Shown here in pieces: positions 33,957-44,756 of a stretch of DNA of 64,000 nucleotides. Both the position numbers and the translations under genes were made by a program. The DNA is taken from NCBI GenBank assembly GCA_036924085.1, contig JAVGWX010000004.1:77425090-77489089 (forward strand), read 5' to 3'. The stretch comes from Ariolimax columbianus. Taxonomy: Eukaryota > Mollusca > Gastropoda > Stylommatophora > Arionidae. How positions within the stretch are numbered: position 1 is the stretch's first letter; every line of letters begins with the position of its first letter. The notes under the pieces were generated by a model. It had not been told where the DNA came from. It saw nothing but the letters and a program-made list of their open reading frames with translations, and searched no databases.

Positions 33957-35006
33957 TCTGCAATAAAGTTGCCAAATGGATTGAAAATTGGTTAATGGGA
34001 AGAAAACAGAGAGTGGGCATAAATAAGAAGTACTCTGAGTGGTGTGAAGTGAAAAGTGGAGTGCCACAGGGCTTGGTTTTGGGACCAATTTTGTTCTTGA
34101 TATATCAACGATTTGGACATTGATATGGGATCCATGATTGCAAAATTTGCTGATGACACAAAACCATGCAGTAGTGTCATCTAAAGCAGAGGTGGAAATA
34201 TTGAGGTCAGATTTATATAAAAATCAAGAATGGTCTGTAAGCTGGCAAATGGAGTTTAATGTAGATAAATGTACAGTCATCCACATTGGTAGATCAAATC
34301 TGAAACATATTACAGAATGGGCGAGAACAATATTAGAAAGATAGAAAAGGAAAGGGACCTAGGGGTTATAATTGACCATACAGGTAAGGTAAGCAAGTCC
34401 AGGTAGCAGTGAAAAAGGCAAATGCAATGTTAGGTATGATTAAAAGAAATATTAAACATAGGAGCAAGGAAGTGATAGTCAAACTATATAAAGCATTAGT
34501 TAGACCTAGATTGGATTACTGTGTACAGGTATGGAGTCCTTTTCATAGAAGGGATATAAACATGCTGGAAAGAAAACAAAAAAGAGCGACAAAGCTGATA
34601 GTGGGATTCAAGAATTATAGTTATGAGGAAAGGGAAAAACTGGCCTACAGTGTCTAGAAGAGAGAAGAATTCGAGGTGACTTTATACAGGTTTATAAGAT
34701 GATCAGAGGAACGGATAAATTAGACTATAACAAGTTTTTCAAAATACAACCCACCTACAAGAACAGGAGGGCATCACTACAAATTAATTAAAGAGAGGTC
34801 CAGATTAAATATTAGGAAATATTTTTTTATCCAGAGAGTAGTGAATGCTTGCAATGCATTTCCACAGGAGGTAGTAGAGGCACAGATACTTAATGCATTT
34901 AAGAATAAATTGGATGCGCATAGCTTTTAGAGCAAGGTAATGTAAATTAAACTGGTTGTATACAGAATCTACAGAGTCTTTTAAACCAGTATAAAGACAT
35001 TAAGTT
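33957..35006 (+). mobile_element. CR1-like LINE, RT to 3' end
   Basis: Broken frames encode the RT region: SGVPQGLVLGPILFL, then KFADDT (the FADD active-site motif) and WQMEFNVDKCTVIHIGRSN. After these come KLYKALVRPRLDYCVQVWSP and the C-terminus ending DAHSF. The 3' tail carries the conserved hairpin. About 1 kb of ORF2 remains, with the 5' part missing. Confidence 0.9.
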
Positions 35007-35696
35007 GTTAAAGGCTTAGGTTTGTTATCTTGGAGGTTACAAGTAGATACATCATCATCATCGAACCGACTGAAATAGGTGATCAGTTTTCCATATCTTC
35101 CAGGACCCTAATGCTGCTTGTCAGCTTTGCTGCTTACTCTCTTTCATGACTGATCAACAATATACTAATAGCTACTACATGACTGACCAACAATATACTA
35201 ATAGCTGGTCTATGACGGACAAACAACGATAATTATAGGTACAGAGGATCATATAACAGACACTGCAGTCGGAGATGAAGCGTCAGACTTAAGATATTTT
35301 ATCTATCAGGTCTCCGAGCTCTATCAAAATTCTATCATTATTTTAACACATAAAAAAAAATTTGTTAGCTTTGGGGATTCCCAGTTCAATACCTCGCTGG
35401 ATAGACTGGAGACTGAACCCAATACTTTTGCTGTGAAAAACAGTCACTCTAACCACTTGACTACTCACGATGCTCAATAACAGTGGGTGAGGGAATTATT
35501 TCCAGACAGGAGAAAAGTCTTAAGACAACCATATTTTAGATATTGAACAAAGTTTAGATCGTATATAGGAAGCAAGGAAAGCAGCTGCACATGCACGCTA
35601 CACAAACATGACGCATGCTCTTTATAAATGAGTACATTGAGTAGGCTAGGCCAGGCCAGGCCATGCACTGATGAATGTCAGGCAAAAATTGGTCAC

Positions 35697-35892
35697 CTAG
35701 ATTGGGAGCAGAGCTGCTGCGTTTTCCTGACCTGACACGTAGAAGAGTTTTGCCAAGGCCATGGAAACCCCACGTTCGCTTGCCCTCGTGCCCATCTCCT
35801 CTAATGTGTGGTTTGGGTAACGTACCGTAACTGCCGACTCCCCTGCCTGAGCCAGTTGTGGAGTTGTCACCCTTCTTTCTAAATGACGGTGT
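35697..35892 (-). CDS. PPFIBP: liprin-beta exon: linker with GKRSSSAPNL motif
   Basis: This exon is 196 nt, phase 0 in and 1 out, with acceptor tttcag and donor CTAG|gtgacc. It begins TPSFRKKGD, then GTLPKPHI, and closes with GLGKTLLRVRSGKRSSSAPN. The vertebrate counterpart has FGRGFFKIKSNKRTASAPNL. The basic Ser-rich tail is a likely phosphorylation site, by family inference. The last G joins with CT of the next exon to give Ala, restoring SAPNLADTE as in the family. Confidence 0.93.
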
Positions 35893-35939
35893 CTGAAAGA
35901 GCAAAAACAAAACATTTAAAATATTGATAAAACAAACAC

Positions 35940-36170
35940 AACCCAATTAAATGAAAAAAACATACAACACACACACACACACACAGCACAAACACATGAA
36001 ACTAACATACATGAAACAAACACATGAGACAATACAACAAACACCCATCACAAACATATGAAACAAACACACAAGCAACAAACACATGAAACAAACACAT
36101 GAAACAAACATGAAATAAACACTCACAAAACAAACACACAATACAAACAAACATGAAACAAACACAAACT
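35940..36170. repeat. AC-rich imperfect repeat (aaacacatgaaacaaac)
   Basis: Short units (acaaacacatgaaacaaaca) are variably repeated, with a (ac)n core at 35,966-35,985. It lies just upstream of the linker exon at 35,697. Confidence 0.8.
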
Positions 36171-36180
36171 TGTTAATCTT

Positions 36181-36850
36181 ATAAACCTGTATTAAGCCAC
36201 CTCAAATTCTATCTTTTCTAGACAATGTAGGCCAGCTTTTCTGAGTCTTTCATCATAATAATAATTTTGGAATCCCACTATCAGTTTTATTGCACTTCTT
36301 TGCATCCTTTCCAGCATGTTTATATCCCCTCTATGATAAGGACTCCACACTTGTACACAATACTCCAATCTAGGTCTAGCTAATGCTTTATACAGTTTGA
36401 CTATCACTTCCTTTAAAATTTATGTTTATCTTACTTAACATTGCATTTGCCATTTTCACTGCTACCTGGACTTGCTCACTCACTTTACCTGTATGACCTA
36501 TTATAACCCCTAGGTCCCTTTTCTTTTCTATCTTTCTAATATTGTTCTCGCCCATTCTATAATTATGTTCCATATTGGATCTACCCATGTGGATGACTGT
36601 ACATTTATCTACATTAAACTCCATTTGCCAGATCATACCATTGCCAAATTGTATCTAAATCTGACCTCAATATATCCACCTCTGCTTCAGATGAAACAAC
36701 TAGTTTTGTATCATCCACAAATTTTGCAATCATGGATCTGATATTGGCCAAATCGTTGATATATATCAAGAACAAAATTGGAATGAAAACCTAGCGCTGT
36801 GGCACTCCACTTTTTACCTAACACCACTCAGTGTAATCCTTATATATGCA
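36181..36850 (-). mobile_element. CR1-like LINE, internal RT fragment
   Basis: The minus strand encodes FADDTK-, WQMEFNVDKCTVIHMGRSN, ERDLGVIIGHTGKVSEQ, KLYKALARPRLEYCVQVWSP and LERMQRSAIKLIVGF, in frames broken twice. It is the same family as the fragment at 33,957 but in opposite orientation, and lacks the 3' tail. Confidence 0.9.
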
Positions 36851-37099
36851 ACGATTGCAAATTTATGTCTTTTCTTCGGTCCACGATAACGTCAACATTG
36901 TTATGTAACACTTCATTTCAAAAGCTGTGATTCTTAATGCTATTGACTTGTTTAATGTTCATGTTTTACAACCGCATGTTGGCACTGGAAAAATGCATGT
37001 CCTGTCTGCATGTGCTTTGTCATATATTTTTCATCTTGTGTAGCAATTGTAAGTCTTAGTTTGATTTCTTCATCTTCTTCGTTCATTCTCAGATCAAGG

Positions 37100-37640
37100 T
37101 CCCGGTTTCTCTTACAAAGGGCACAATTGCTTGTAAGATTGTTTTAGCTCTGTACAGTTTTTGTCTCACATCTGTCTTGCAAGGCCAGTATTGTTCTCTT
37201 ATTTTCCTGCGAGAGTATGCAGTTTTGTAGGATGTGTTCCACGGTCATAGTATGCTCACCACATGGACACCTATCATCTATCCTAATCCTCATTTTGTTG
37301 TAAAGATGACCCTTGAGTCTGTAATGCCCAGCTCTCAGTCTGATGATGACCAGCTATTCTCTAGTTAAATCACAGTAGTTTTCTTTTTAGAAGTGGGGTG
37401 TTGATCAGCTTATTTTCCCCTGAAGTTGATTTGGCCTCATTATACATCATGCTCAAGTCTGTTACTTTGCTAGTATGCCTGCAGCTTCATCGCCTTAAAT
37501 ATTGCAGCGGGATGGGATCCACTGTATGACCAACCTTGGGTGTTCTGCTGAGAGTTTTCTTTACATTGTTCAGAATTGCTAATACGGACGAGGCATCAGT
37601 CAGGAGTACTATGTTTCGTTATATTTTAATTTCTCAGTGG
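37100..37640 (-). mobile_element. LINE RNase H and Cys/His relic
   Basis: The minus strand reads VLLTDASSVLAILNNVKKTL, then VDPIPLQYLR and, downstream, a CPCGEHTMTVEHIL-like Cys/His string, all with stops. It is a diverged relative of the LINE at 62.8 kb. Confidence 0.65.
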
Positions 37641-38039
37641 CCAGAATGTTGTACGGTCCACTTATAACTTCACCTTGGCTGATGATAAGTGAAGGGTGAC
37701 ATGGGTGACAGTAATTCTTGAATGACCTCTAGAGGTGGGTCCACGTCATGGAAGGGTTTAAAACCACTGACTAGAAGTAAACATCCAAAAGATTTGTCAT
37801 ACAGTTATGGGACACAAACAGACCTTGGACTTTGTTCCTGGGGCCACATTCTCACAGCTGTTAGACCTGGTCATGCCCAATGCTTGCCTGGAGCTAGCTG
37901 GGATGGTTGAGACAGTGTTGCCTCCATTAAAGGTGCTACTAATGTTGTGTGCTGAAGGTAAGAATCAAAAGTAGAATTAACATTAGAGATCATTTGAGGT
38001 TTTCAACATGACTGACATATAAAATCACTCCATACCAGC

Positions 38040-38705
38040 AGGAGAGACCTATATCAATTTCAGAACTGAAGCAACAGTTGTTCATACAGAAATGGGAATT
38101 CTTATCAGCCAAAACAAAACTGCAAGAAAAAAGGTCATTCTAACAGACTGCAGGAGCATACTCCAAGCCATCTCAAGCCTCATACAAGGTAGACTCTCAG
38201 ACAAAATAAAATATGTCGGATTGCAGTCCCAAAAAAACAGATTTAGTCCCGCTGTGGGGATCCTTGGAAACGAAAGCCGATAAGCTTGTAAAAGCTGGAT
38301 ATGGCGCCACATACTTGCCATTCCCAGAGCTACAGAGAAGACACTCAGAAATGATCCATGAGAATGGAATGGAAAGACCAGTACAAAGAATACAAGCCAG
38401 AAAATGGCAGACAAACATCTTTAGACTCAGAACGGGATATTACAGACTCAAGGCCCACCTCCACAGAATGCGTCTCAGAGACACCGCCATGAGCAATTGT
38501 GGAGAAACCAAGCAAAAACCAGAACATATCCTGCAGGACTGCCCTATTTATACAGATCAAAGAGAGGCAGTCTGACCTGGGGAAGGTACCCGACACGAAA
38601 ACTGTGGGAGACTGACGAAGACCTGTAACGCAGTCCCCTTCATCAACCTCATTGGGCTAGAAGCACAGCATCAGTTGATCGAAGAAGCACAAGATGACAA
38701 GAGCA
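38040..38705 (+). mobile_element. LINE ORF C-terminus (RNase H end plus Cys/His motif)
   Basis: The plus strand encodes TARKKVILTDCRSILQAISS, a frame break, then ADKLVKAGYGATYLPFPEL and IFRLRTGYYRLKAHLHRMRL. It closes with CGETKQKPEHILQDCPIYTD. The order matches RNase H-bearing LINEs. A SINE-like family C element follows immediately. Confidence 0.82.
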
Positions 38706-38716
38706 AACCAGCCATA

Positions 38717-39069
38717 CTTCTTCTTCTTCGTTCTCAATCTCCCACTACCAAACCCTGAAAGGGCTTAAGTAGCAGAATGTAGTCCAGAAAACGGAATGCG
38801 TTGTGTCGTAGTTTACAGCTTGGCTGCGATATTTGCACCTTTTGGTCCAACACATCCGACTTCAGCTAGCATTTTTTGAGTACCGGATTAGTATTCCCTC
38901 TTCGATCCCTTCTCCTTAGCCAGTCTGCCCTGCTGCAGCCTGTTATCTAGGATCACCGTGTGGAGGTGTAGAAGGGTCTTGGCAGCTATGGTTCGCTGGC
39001 CCTGACGCTAGCAGTCAGCTATGGGTCGCTGACCACTGCAGCTCATGTGCTGCTCAGCATCTTTATCCC
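38717..39069 (-). mobile_element. SINE-like family C element with target duplication
   Basis: It is 353 bp, flanked by AACCAGCCATA on both sides (38,706 and 39,070). On the minus strand it ends in a (gaa)n tail, so that is the sense strand. The head contains gcagtggtcagcgacccata, loosely A-box-like; I see no convincing B box. It is related to copies at 2.8, 7.5 and 53.3 kb. Confidence 0.88.
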
Positions 39070-39214
39070 AACCAGCCATATTTGAAGACTTTACCAAAAA
39101 TATTTTTAAATATCAACCAAAAATTCTTCTCTATTTGGCTTCCTACAAAGCATGTCCCTACATAAGAGCAAATGTCATCAAACAAATATTCTTAAAATTT
39201 TCAAATCATTGATC

Positions 39215-39500
39215 ATCTACACCTTGTCTTTGTTTTCTTCTTCGATCAACTGATCCTGTGCTACTTACTAGCCCACTAAGTTCACGAAGGAGACTGCGCA
39301 TTTCAGGTCTCTGACGGTCCTCCACAGCTCTACAAGCATGGCCGCTCCCTGGACCAGACTGCCTCTCTTTGGTCTGCATACGTGAGGCCGTCCTGTAGGA
39401 CATGTTCTGGTGTTTGCTTTGGTGCTTCGCAATTGCATGTGGCGGTGTCTCTAAGATCTATTCTGTGGAGATGGGACTTGTGTCTGCAATGTCTAATTCT
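39215..39500 (-). mobile_element. LINE C-terminal relic, inverted relative of the 38.0 kb copy
   Basis: The minus strand reads a LINE end (CNCEAPKQTPEHVLQD, then a tail to DQLIEEENKDK) that parallels the 38.4-38.7 kb fragment (CGETKQKPEHILQD, HQLIEEAQDDK). The two lie in opposite orientation with a SINE-like element between them. Confidence 0.75.
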
Positions 39501-39797
39501 GAGTCTGAAGATCTTTTCCTGTCCATCTATGTGTCTCTGTGCCAGATACCAATTCAGTTCACGACCTCCCTGCGTCTCAAATTTCCAGAATCAAGTACTC
39601 TTCCCCCCCCCCCCCCCCAATGCTGGGATTTGCCTCTTGTTTTGGGGTCCCCAGAACAAAGACTGTCATGCAATAGGAGGCTAATAGAAGGCCTCCTAAA
39701 TGTCTGCCCTATCAAACACGTGCCTTCTTCATATGTCATGCTTGATTGGCGATTGTCAAGTTCTGTTCAACAGTCCAGCTTTAGTGATCTTATCATT

Positions 39798-40698
39798 TGA
39801 GGGGTGTTCAAATCAAACTGGGACTTTTTGTTCTAGTTCCACCTGAATAGGTTATAGTGTGCTGGAACTACTATCATTAGTTAGGTGTACTTGTGTTCTA
39901 TTACTGTTAGGTGGCCCACTTGCCATGCGCCAGCCACGTGACAGATAAATAAAAATGACGAATAACACTGTTAGTGCTTGCATGGAACAGAATTTTCTTG
40001 TGAAAAAATGCGTGAAACATGTGGAAATTTACAGGAGACTGGGATGACAATACGATGATGAGACAGCCACAGTTAGACATTTGAATGGTGTAAACATTTT
40101 AGAGAAGGCCGTAGATCCGTGAGTGATGATCCCGACCGTGGTGACTACCAACCCAAAAAAGCGATGACAAGTGTTTTCTGGGACAAACCTGGCATCATTG
40201 ATTTTGATTTTCTACCCCGTGGTGTCACTATCAACAGTGAACAGTACATACGTATTTTGAGTGATGTGCATAACCGTCTGTGGAAAAAATGGTCTGGTTT
40301 GTATCACAAATGGCATCCTGCTCCTACAAGATAACGCTCGACCTCCTTCGGTTCACCACATTATGTGCTATCTACATCAACTCAGATGGGATTGCCACAT
40401 CCACCGTACAGCCCAGACCTCGTTCAAAGCCATTTCCACCTGTTTGGCCCCCTAAAAGAATTCCTTGGAGGTCAGTATTTCAGCATTGATGAAGTGAAAC
40501 AGGCTGTCCTGGATTGGTCCAGACATACTGACAAATCTTTCTATGATGAAGCTTTTCAAAGCTTTTCAAGCATTACCCTGGGATTAGTGCATAAATGTTG
40601 AAGGAGTATATATAGAAAAATTAATGCCATTTTGACTACTTGAAACAAAATATTTTTCATTACCAAGAAAAGTTCTAGTTTAACTTGAATATCCCTTG
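39798..40698 (+). mobile_element. mariner transposon relic with internal deletion
   Basis: The ends are inverted copies (GAGGGGTGTTCAAATCAAAC against CAAGGGATATTCAAGTTAAA). Broken frames encode DDPDRGDYQPKK, VFWDKPGIIDFDFLPRGV, LLLQDNARP and YSPDLVQSHFHLFGPLKEFL. The last two carry the second and third catalytic Asp. The stretch that would carry the first Asp (GDEKW) is deleted. It is not functional. Confidence 0.92.
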
Positions 40699-40699
40699 T

Positions 40700-41285
40700 A
40701 CCATCAAAGCCTCTTTATCCAGCACGGCCAGCCATTAATGAAAGTCTATACATTTTTTGTCATGACTATAGGTGCACACAAACATATTTGGATGTTGTGC
40801 AAGCTAATGATAGTTACAAGAGAGTGCAACATTTACATAAAGATTGAAGACATCAGCAAAGGGAGCTACGACTAATATCATGTCGGTTGAACATAATGAC
40901 TTAAACCCAACCTATTATCAAAAGCTGTGCAACTAGATATTTTACAGCAGCCTGGCCAACAAAGTAGGGACAGACACTGTGGTCCTGGTAACAATGAGCT
41001 GCTGAGAAACCCTGCACTGAACTACAGCAAGGATAACCCATGTCTATCATGTTCAGTATGCCCTGTTATGAAAGAAGAGACATGATAAACCTGCTACCAC
41101 AGAAAACTTGTCAAGAGTTAAGAATTCTGTATGAATAACACAGAAAACTTTGTCAGGAGTAAAGAACTCTGTATGAATGACACAGAAAACTTGTCAAGCT
41201 ACTAAAAGCTATTTCTTCAATATAATAATGTTCCTATCACTCCATTTGTTGAAGCATAGGTCCAAAACTCCATTTGGCTTACTTT
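40700..41285. other. intron sequence, small dispersed fragments
   Basis: Positions 40,950-41,060 resemble family D (cagcctggccaacaaagtag). Positions 41,090-41,200 hold a partial duplication (atgacacagaaaacttgtca). No exon is seen. Confidence 0.4.
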
Positions 41286-41289
41286 AACC

Positions 41290-41580
41290 AGTCTCATTTT
41301 TCAGTTCCGAACGGGACATACCAGAATCAATAGCCACTTGAACAGCATCCATCCCCAGCTGCTGTCTTGTGCAGACATTGCTCTCGTCCTGATGAAACAG
41401 TTCGACACCTACTCATTGAGTGCACGGCACTTGCGGACATGAGAAAAAGATTTGTACAAGCACTGCCGACAATTGCCAACACACTGTACGCAGCAGTGCA
41501 ACAACTGAAGAAGACCTGTATCTATATAAGAATGGTATTGGGCTGCCAAGAGCAGGCTTGCTCAGCTGCTATGGGATAAT
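41290..41580 (+). mobile_element. LINE ORF C-terminus with Cys/His motif
   Basis: The plus strand reads FRTGHTRINSHLNSIHPQLL, then CRHCSRPDETVRHLLIEC, a CxxC-H-C element, then MRKRFVQALPTIANTL and a stop. It ends in an (aac)n-rich tail. The 7.15 kb relic is the same family. Confidence 0.85.
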
Positions 41581-41709
41581 AACAACAACAGCAACAACCA
41601 GCTCCTAGACAATCCATGGTTCTGGTCAAAGGGAATAAAGAAAGGAATTCTAAAACTGACCCCAAAAAACTCACCAAAAAAGCGCAGCAATAAAATAATG
41701 AATACATAC

Positions 41710-41776
41710 TTGGGGTACTGGTGGCACTAGATGTTGCAAAGTAGTGTCTGCCATCTGGTCTGTCGTCAGGGTGATG
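41710..41776 (-). CDS. PPFIBP: candidate alternative liprin-beta linker exon
   Basis: This 67 nt stretch is bounded by acceptor ccaatag and donor CCAA|gtatgt. After the normal Ser-rich exon (phase 0) it reads HHPDDRPDGRHYF but leaves phase 1, and the next exon then hits TAG at its fifth codon. After the 74-nt extended Ser-rich exon it reads ITLTTDQMADTTLQHL and exits in phase 0, which suits the next exon. It could be an alternative linker exon, a poison exon or a false call. The linker of this family is poorly conserved, so homology cannot settle it. Confidence 0.38.
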
Positions 41777-42469
41777 CTATTGGAATCAAAATAAAATCAG
41801 ACTTTAAAAAAAGGTAAGGGTGAAAATAAAAACAAAAATGGAAAGTCAGGAGAAAGGTTCAGTTGAAGAAAATAAATAATTGAAAAGAATTAGGTTAGGC
41901 CATCAACTTATCATCATGCACAAGGCTCAAGGAAATGCGGCCATCAGAAACAGCATGGCACACGACAACCCCACACGAGTCCCAAGTGCTGGAGAGTGAG
42001 ATATCCGCGAGGCTCAAGGAAAGACAGCCGTAAGAAAGAGCATGGCACACTGTGCGACCCCACATGAGTCCCACATGAGTCTCAATTGCTGCAGAGTCTG
42101 CTGTATCAGTATTGGACTTTGCAGTCAAACACGATGGCATCTCACAATACAATTGTGATACTGATGCCATCTTCGCTTGCCATGGACAACTATTAGCTCG
42201 CTGGTGGTACACATTCCTGCTCTGCCCTGTTAGGTACTGCACTTTGCTGACCCACATATGATTTCAAAACCTTGGAATCTGTGATTTTAGTGTTTCCAAG
42301 AAAGAGACAGTAGTTAATTTCAAAATGTCACCTCAACCCATTGCCTTTACCCATCTCCTTCTGTTAATGTATTCTCTTTGTGCTCTCAACTTCAAGACCA
42401 TATAACTGTTTTTCTTTCTATCAGATGTGCTTCATACTATGTGTATATATACTTCATTTATGCTAAGAT

Positions 42470-43398
42470 AGGAGCATGGACACATAGCTAAGAGAGGAGC
42501 ATGGACACATAGCTAAGAGAGGAGCCTGGACACATAGCTAAGAGAGGAGCCTGGACACATAGCTAAGAGAGGAGCCTGGACACATAGCTAAGAGAGGAGC
42601 CTGGACACATAGCTAAGAGAGGAGCCTGGACACATAGCTAAGAGAGGAGCCTGGACACATAGCTAAGAGAGGAGCCTGGACACATAGCTAAGAGAGGAGC
42701 CTGGACACATAGCTAAGAGAGGAGCCTGGACACATAGCTAAGAGAGGAGCATGGACACATAGCTAAGAGAGGAGCATGGACACATAGCTAAGAGAGGAGC
42801 ATGGACACATAGCTAAGAGAGGAGCATGGACACATAGCTAAGAGAGGAGCCTGGACACATAGCTAAGAGAGGAGCCTGGACACATAGCTAAGAGATGAGC
42901 ATGGACACATAGCTAAGAGAGGAGCATGGACACATAGCTAAGAGAGGAGCATGGACACATAGCTAAGAGAGGAGCATGGACACATAGCTAAGAGAGAGGA
43001 GCCTGGACACATAGCTAAGAGAGGAGCCTGGACACATAGCTAAGAGAGGAGCATGGACACATAGCTAAGAGAGGAGCCTGGACACATAGCTAAGAGAGGA
43101 GCATGGACACATAGCTAAGAGAGAGGAGCCTGGACACATAGCTAAGAGAGAGGAGCCTGGACACATAGCTAAGAGAGAGGAGCCTGGACACATAGCTAAG
43201 AGAGGAGCCTGGACACATAGCTAAGAGAGGAGCCTGGACACATAGCTAAGAGAGGAGCCTGGACACATAGCTAAGAGAGAGGAGCCTGGACACATAGCTA
43301 AGAGAGAGGAGCCTGGACACATAGCTAAGAGAGGAGCCTGGACACATAGCTAAGAGAGAGGAGCCTGGACACATAGCTAAGAGAGGAGCATAGAAACA
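42470..43398. repeat. 25-bp minisatellite beside the Ser-rich exon
   Basis: About 36 copies of ctggacacatagctaagaga plus ggagc occur, with c/a variants and 27-bp units carrying an extra ga. The right end merges into a 74-bp duplication that includes a copy of the Ser-rich exon's 3' end and donor (43,399-43,445). The unit resembles the intron just past that donor (gcatagctaagagagg). Confidence 0.95.
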
Positions 43399-43410
43399 TG
43401 CCAGACTCAC

Positions 43411-43588
43411 ATAATCTTGTTTGTTTCTGAAGATTGTGATGGAAGCATAGCTAAGAGAGGGCCGCTAAAACATGCAAAACTCACATAATGTTGTTGGTCT
43501 CTGACCGTTGTGTCAGCCGATGGTGTAGTTGAGGAACTGCTAGAGCTGGTGTCTCCATCCTCCACGTTCATCAGCAGTTCTTCTACAG
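43411..43588 (-). CDS. PPFIBP: candidate extended form of the Ser-rich exon (alternative donor)
   Basis: A second perfect donor (GATTAT|gtgagt) lies 74 nt beyond the normal one. The added 24 codons are open and end in SQSSETNK-I, leaving phase 2. That phase joins in frame only to the candidate exon at 41,710-41,776, which then leaves phase 0 for the exon at 35,697. The added stretch is a decayed duplicate of the exon end, so the second donor may simply be a copied signal. There is no transcript evidence. Confidence 0.3.
43485..43588 (-). CDS. PPFIBP: liprin-beta exon: VEELLMNVEDGD and Ser-rich linker
   Basis: This exon is 104 nt, phase 1 in and 0 out, with acceptor cttgcag and donor TAT|gtgagt. 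The split codon joins as Ala, giving AVEELLMNVEDGDTSSSSSS, followed by a Thr/Asp tail. It follows the coiled coil in the position of vertebrate EYEELLNSSSISS, the start of the flexible linker. Its 3' end plus donor is duplicated 74 bp into the intron (see 43,411 and the 25-bp array). With the normal donor it reads in frame into the exon at 35,697. Confidence 0.85.
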
Positions 43589-43852
43589 CTGCAAGAGACA
43601 CACAGAGGAACAGGATTATGCATTTGCTAAGAGAACTTGGGCACCAGAAGCTCTGCCTGCAGTGCGGTAATTGTAACAGTTCCAGCTGGATCATGGGCGT
43701 TAAGGGCAGTGGTGATGGGGTTTGCGAGTTTGTTCGAATACTTCGAGTTCCTGGTCATTAGCTTTTACCCACTGTTGAAGCGTTTTTGGTTATTAATTTT
43801 GTCTTTCCATAAGTTTATGTCTTTCCATAAGTTTATAGACAATCACAATACA

Positions 43853-44112
43853 GGGAGCCGCGTAGCGCAGTGGTTAGCGAGCTGGCTTCGCATCCGAGTG
43901 GTCCTGAGTTCATTCCCCAGTTGAAGCAGAAATGTTTTTTCAGACCGGAACTGCTCCCGGGTTGACCCAGTCTTAAATTGGTACCGATTCAGTCTAGGAA
44001 GTAAAAGTGGTGAGGGAGAGGAGATGGCTGTCGAGCCATATAGCCGAGCCTTTCAAATATGAGATCGCTAACACACCCCTACGGCAGTAATGCTATGGGT
44101 TACTTTACTTTT
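43853..44112 (+). mobile_element. tRNA-derived SINE, family E
   Basis: The head is gcgtagcgcagtggttagcg (A box) and tcctgagttcattccc (near B box), then ggaactgctcccgggttgac. The body contains gtggtgagggagaggaga and atggctgtcgagccatatag, and the 3' end is ttactttacttttactt. It is the single copy here. It lies just right of a doubled string, gtctttccataagtttat. Confidence 0.82.
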
Positions 44113-44152
44113 ACTTACAAAGCAGGTAAGGACACGAGTCAGGACATGAGTC

Positions 44153-44357
44153 AGGATATATATTAGGAAATATTTTTTTAGTCAGAGAGTGATGAATGCT
44201 TGGAATGCATTGCCACATGAGGTAGTGGAAGCAGGGACAATTAATCCATTTAAGACTAAATTGGATGCGCATAGCTTTTAGAGCAAGATAGGGTAAATAA
44301 AACTGGTTGTATACAGACTCTGCAGAGTCTTCTAAACCAGTATTAAGACGTTAAGTT
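44153..44357 (+). mobile_element. CR1-like LINE 3' end
   Basis: It encodes the last ORF2 codons (ISQRVMNAWNALPHEVVEAG-like) and DAHSF, then the hairpin tail (44,301-44,341) and acgttaagtta. Copies of gagtcaggacat lie on both sides. Confidence 0.9.
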
Positions 44358-44422
44358 ATGAGTCAGGACATGAGTCAGGACAATCAGCAGAAATCTCTAA
44401 ATACTGATGAGGGCATACATAC

Positions 44423-44507
44423 CTTTCCTTCCTTGTGCTTGGATAAGAATCTCCTCCACTCTCCTGTACCTCTTCAACAGCCTCCTCATATCTTCCAGCT
44501 TGCGTTC
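44423..44507 (-). CDS. PPFIBP: liprin-beta exon: coiled coil, ERKLEDMRRLLKRY segment
   Basis: This exon is 85 nt, phase 0 in and 1 out, with acceptor aaccag and donor AAG|gtatgt. It encodes ERKLEDMRRLLKRYRRVEE and ends with QAQGRK, matching DRKIEDLRQCLNRYKK and AQGKK of vertebrate liprin-beta. This is the end of the coiled coil. A CR1-like LINE tail (44.15-44.36 kb) lies about 65 bp into the downstream intron, with the short repeat gagtcaggacat on both sides of it. Confidence 0.93.
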
Positions 44508-44661
44508 CTGGTTACAATGCAGGAATGATATGATTTCAATTGTTTCAAGGGGTGGTCCCTGTTGTCTGAGACAAAATGTTAGAGACTTAACTATACTATG
44601 TCTTCTCAGTGTTTTCTGTATTAGCCAGATGACTCATTTATGGTCGACTTTGTCGTAGTCC

Positions 44662-44756
44662 TCCCTGGAAATGGGCCGTTTTCATGGCAACCTGGCTAAT
44701 GAGGTGATGGAATCGACACGCAGACAAAACTAAGCATAACAAAACCGCTTAAGGTG
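44662..44756 (+). mobile_element. dispersed repeat family D, fragment
   Basis: It carries aaatgggccgttttcatggc, aacctggctaatgaggtgat and cgcagacaaaactaagcata. It is truncated where the 31-bp array begins, so the array may have started inside a family D copy. Confidence 0.65.

Noticed and set aside
41895..42257. 120-codon minus-strand frame as an extra linker exon
   Set aside because: I found no good acceptor/donor pair with fitting phase and no similarity to liprin-beta.
43860..43918. Possible tRNA gene at the head of the family E repeat
   Set aside because: The A and B boxes are present, but the acceptor stem does not close and the sequence runs into a SINE body. It is a tRNA-derived SINE head.
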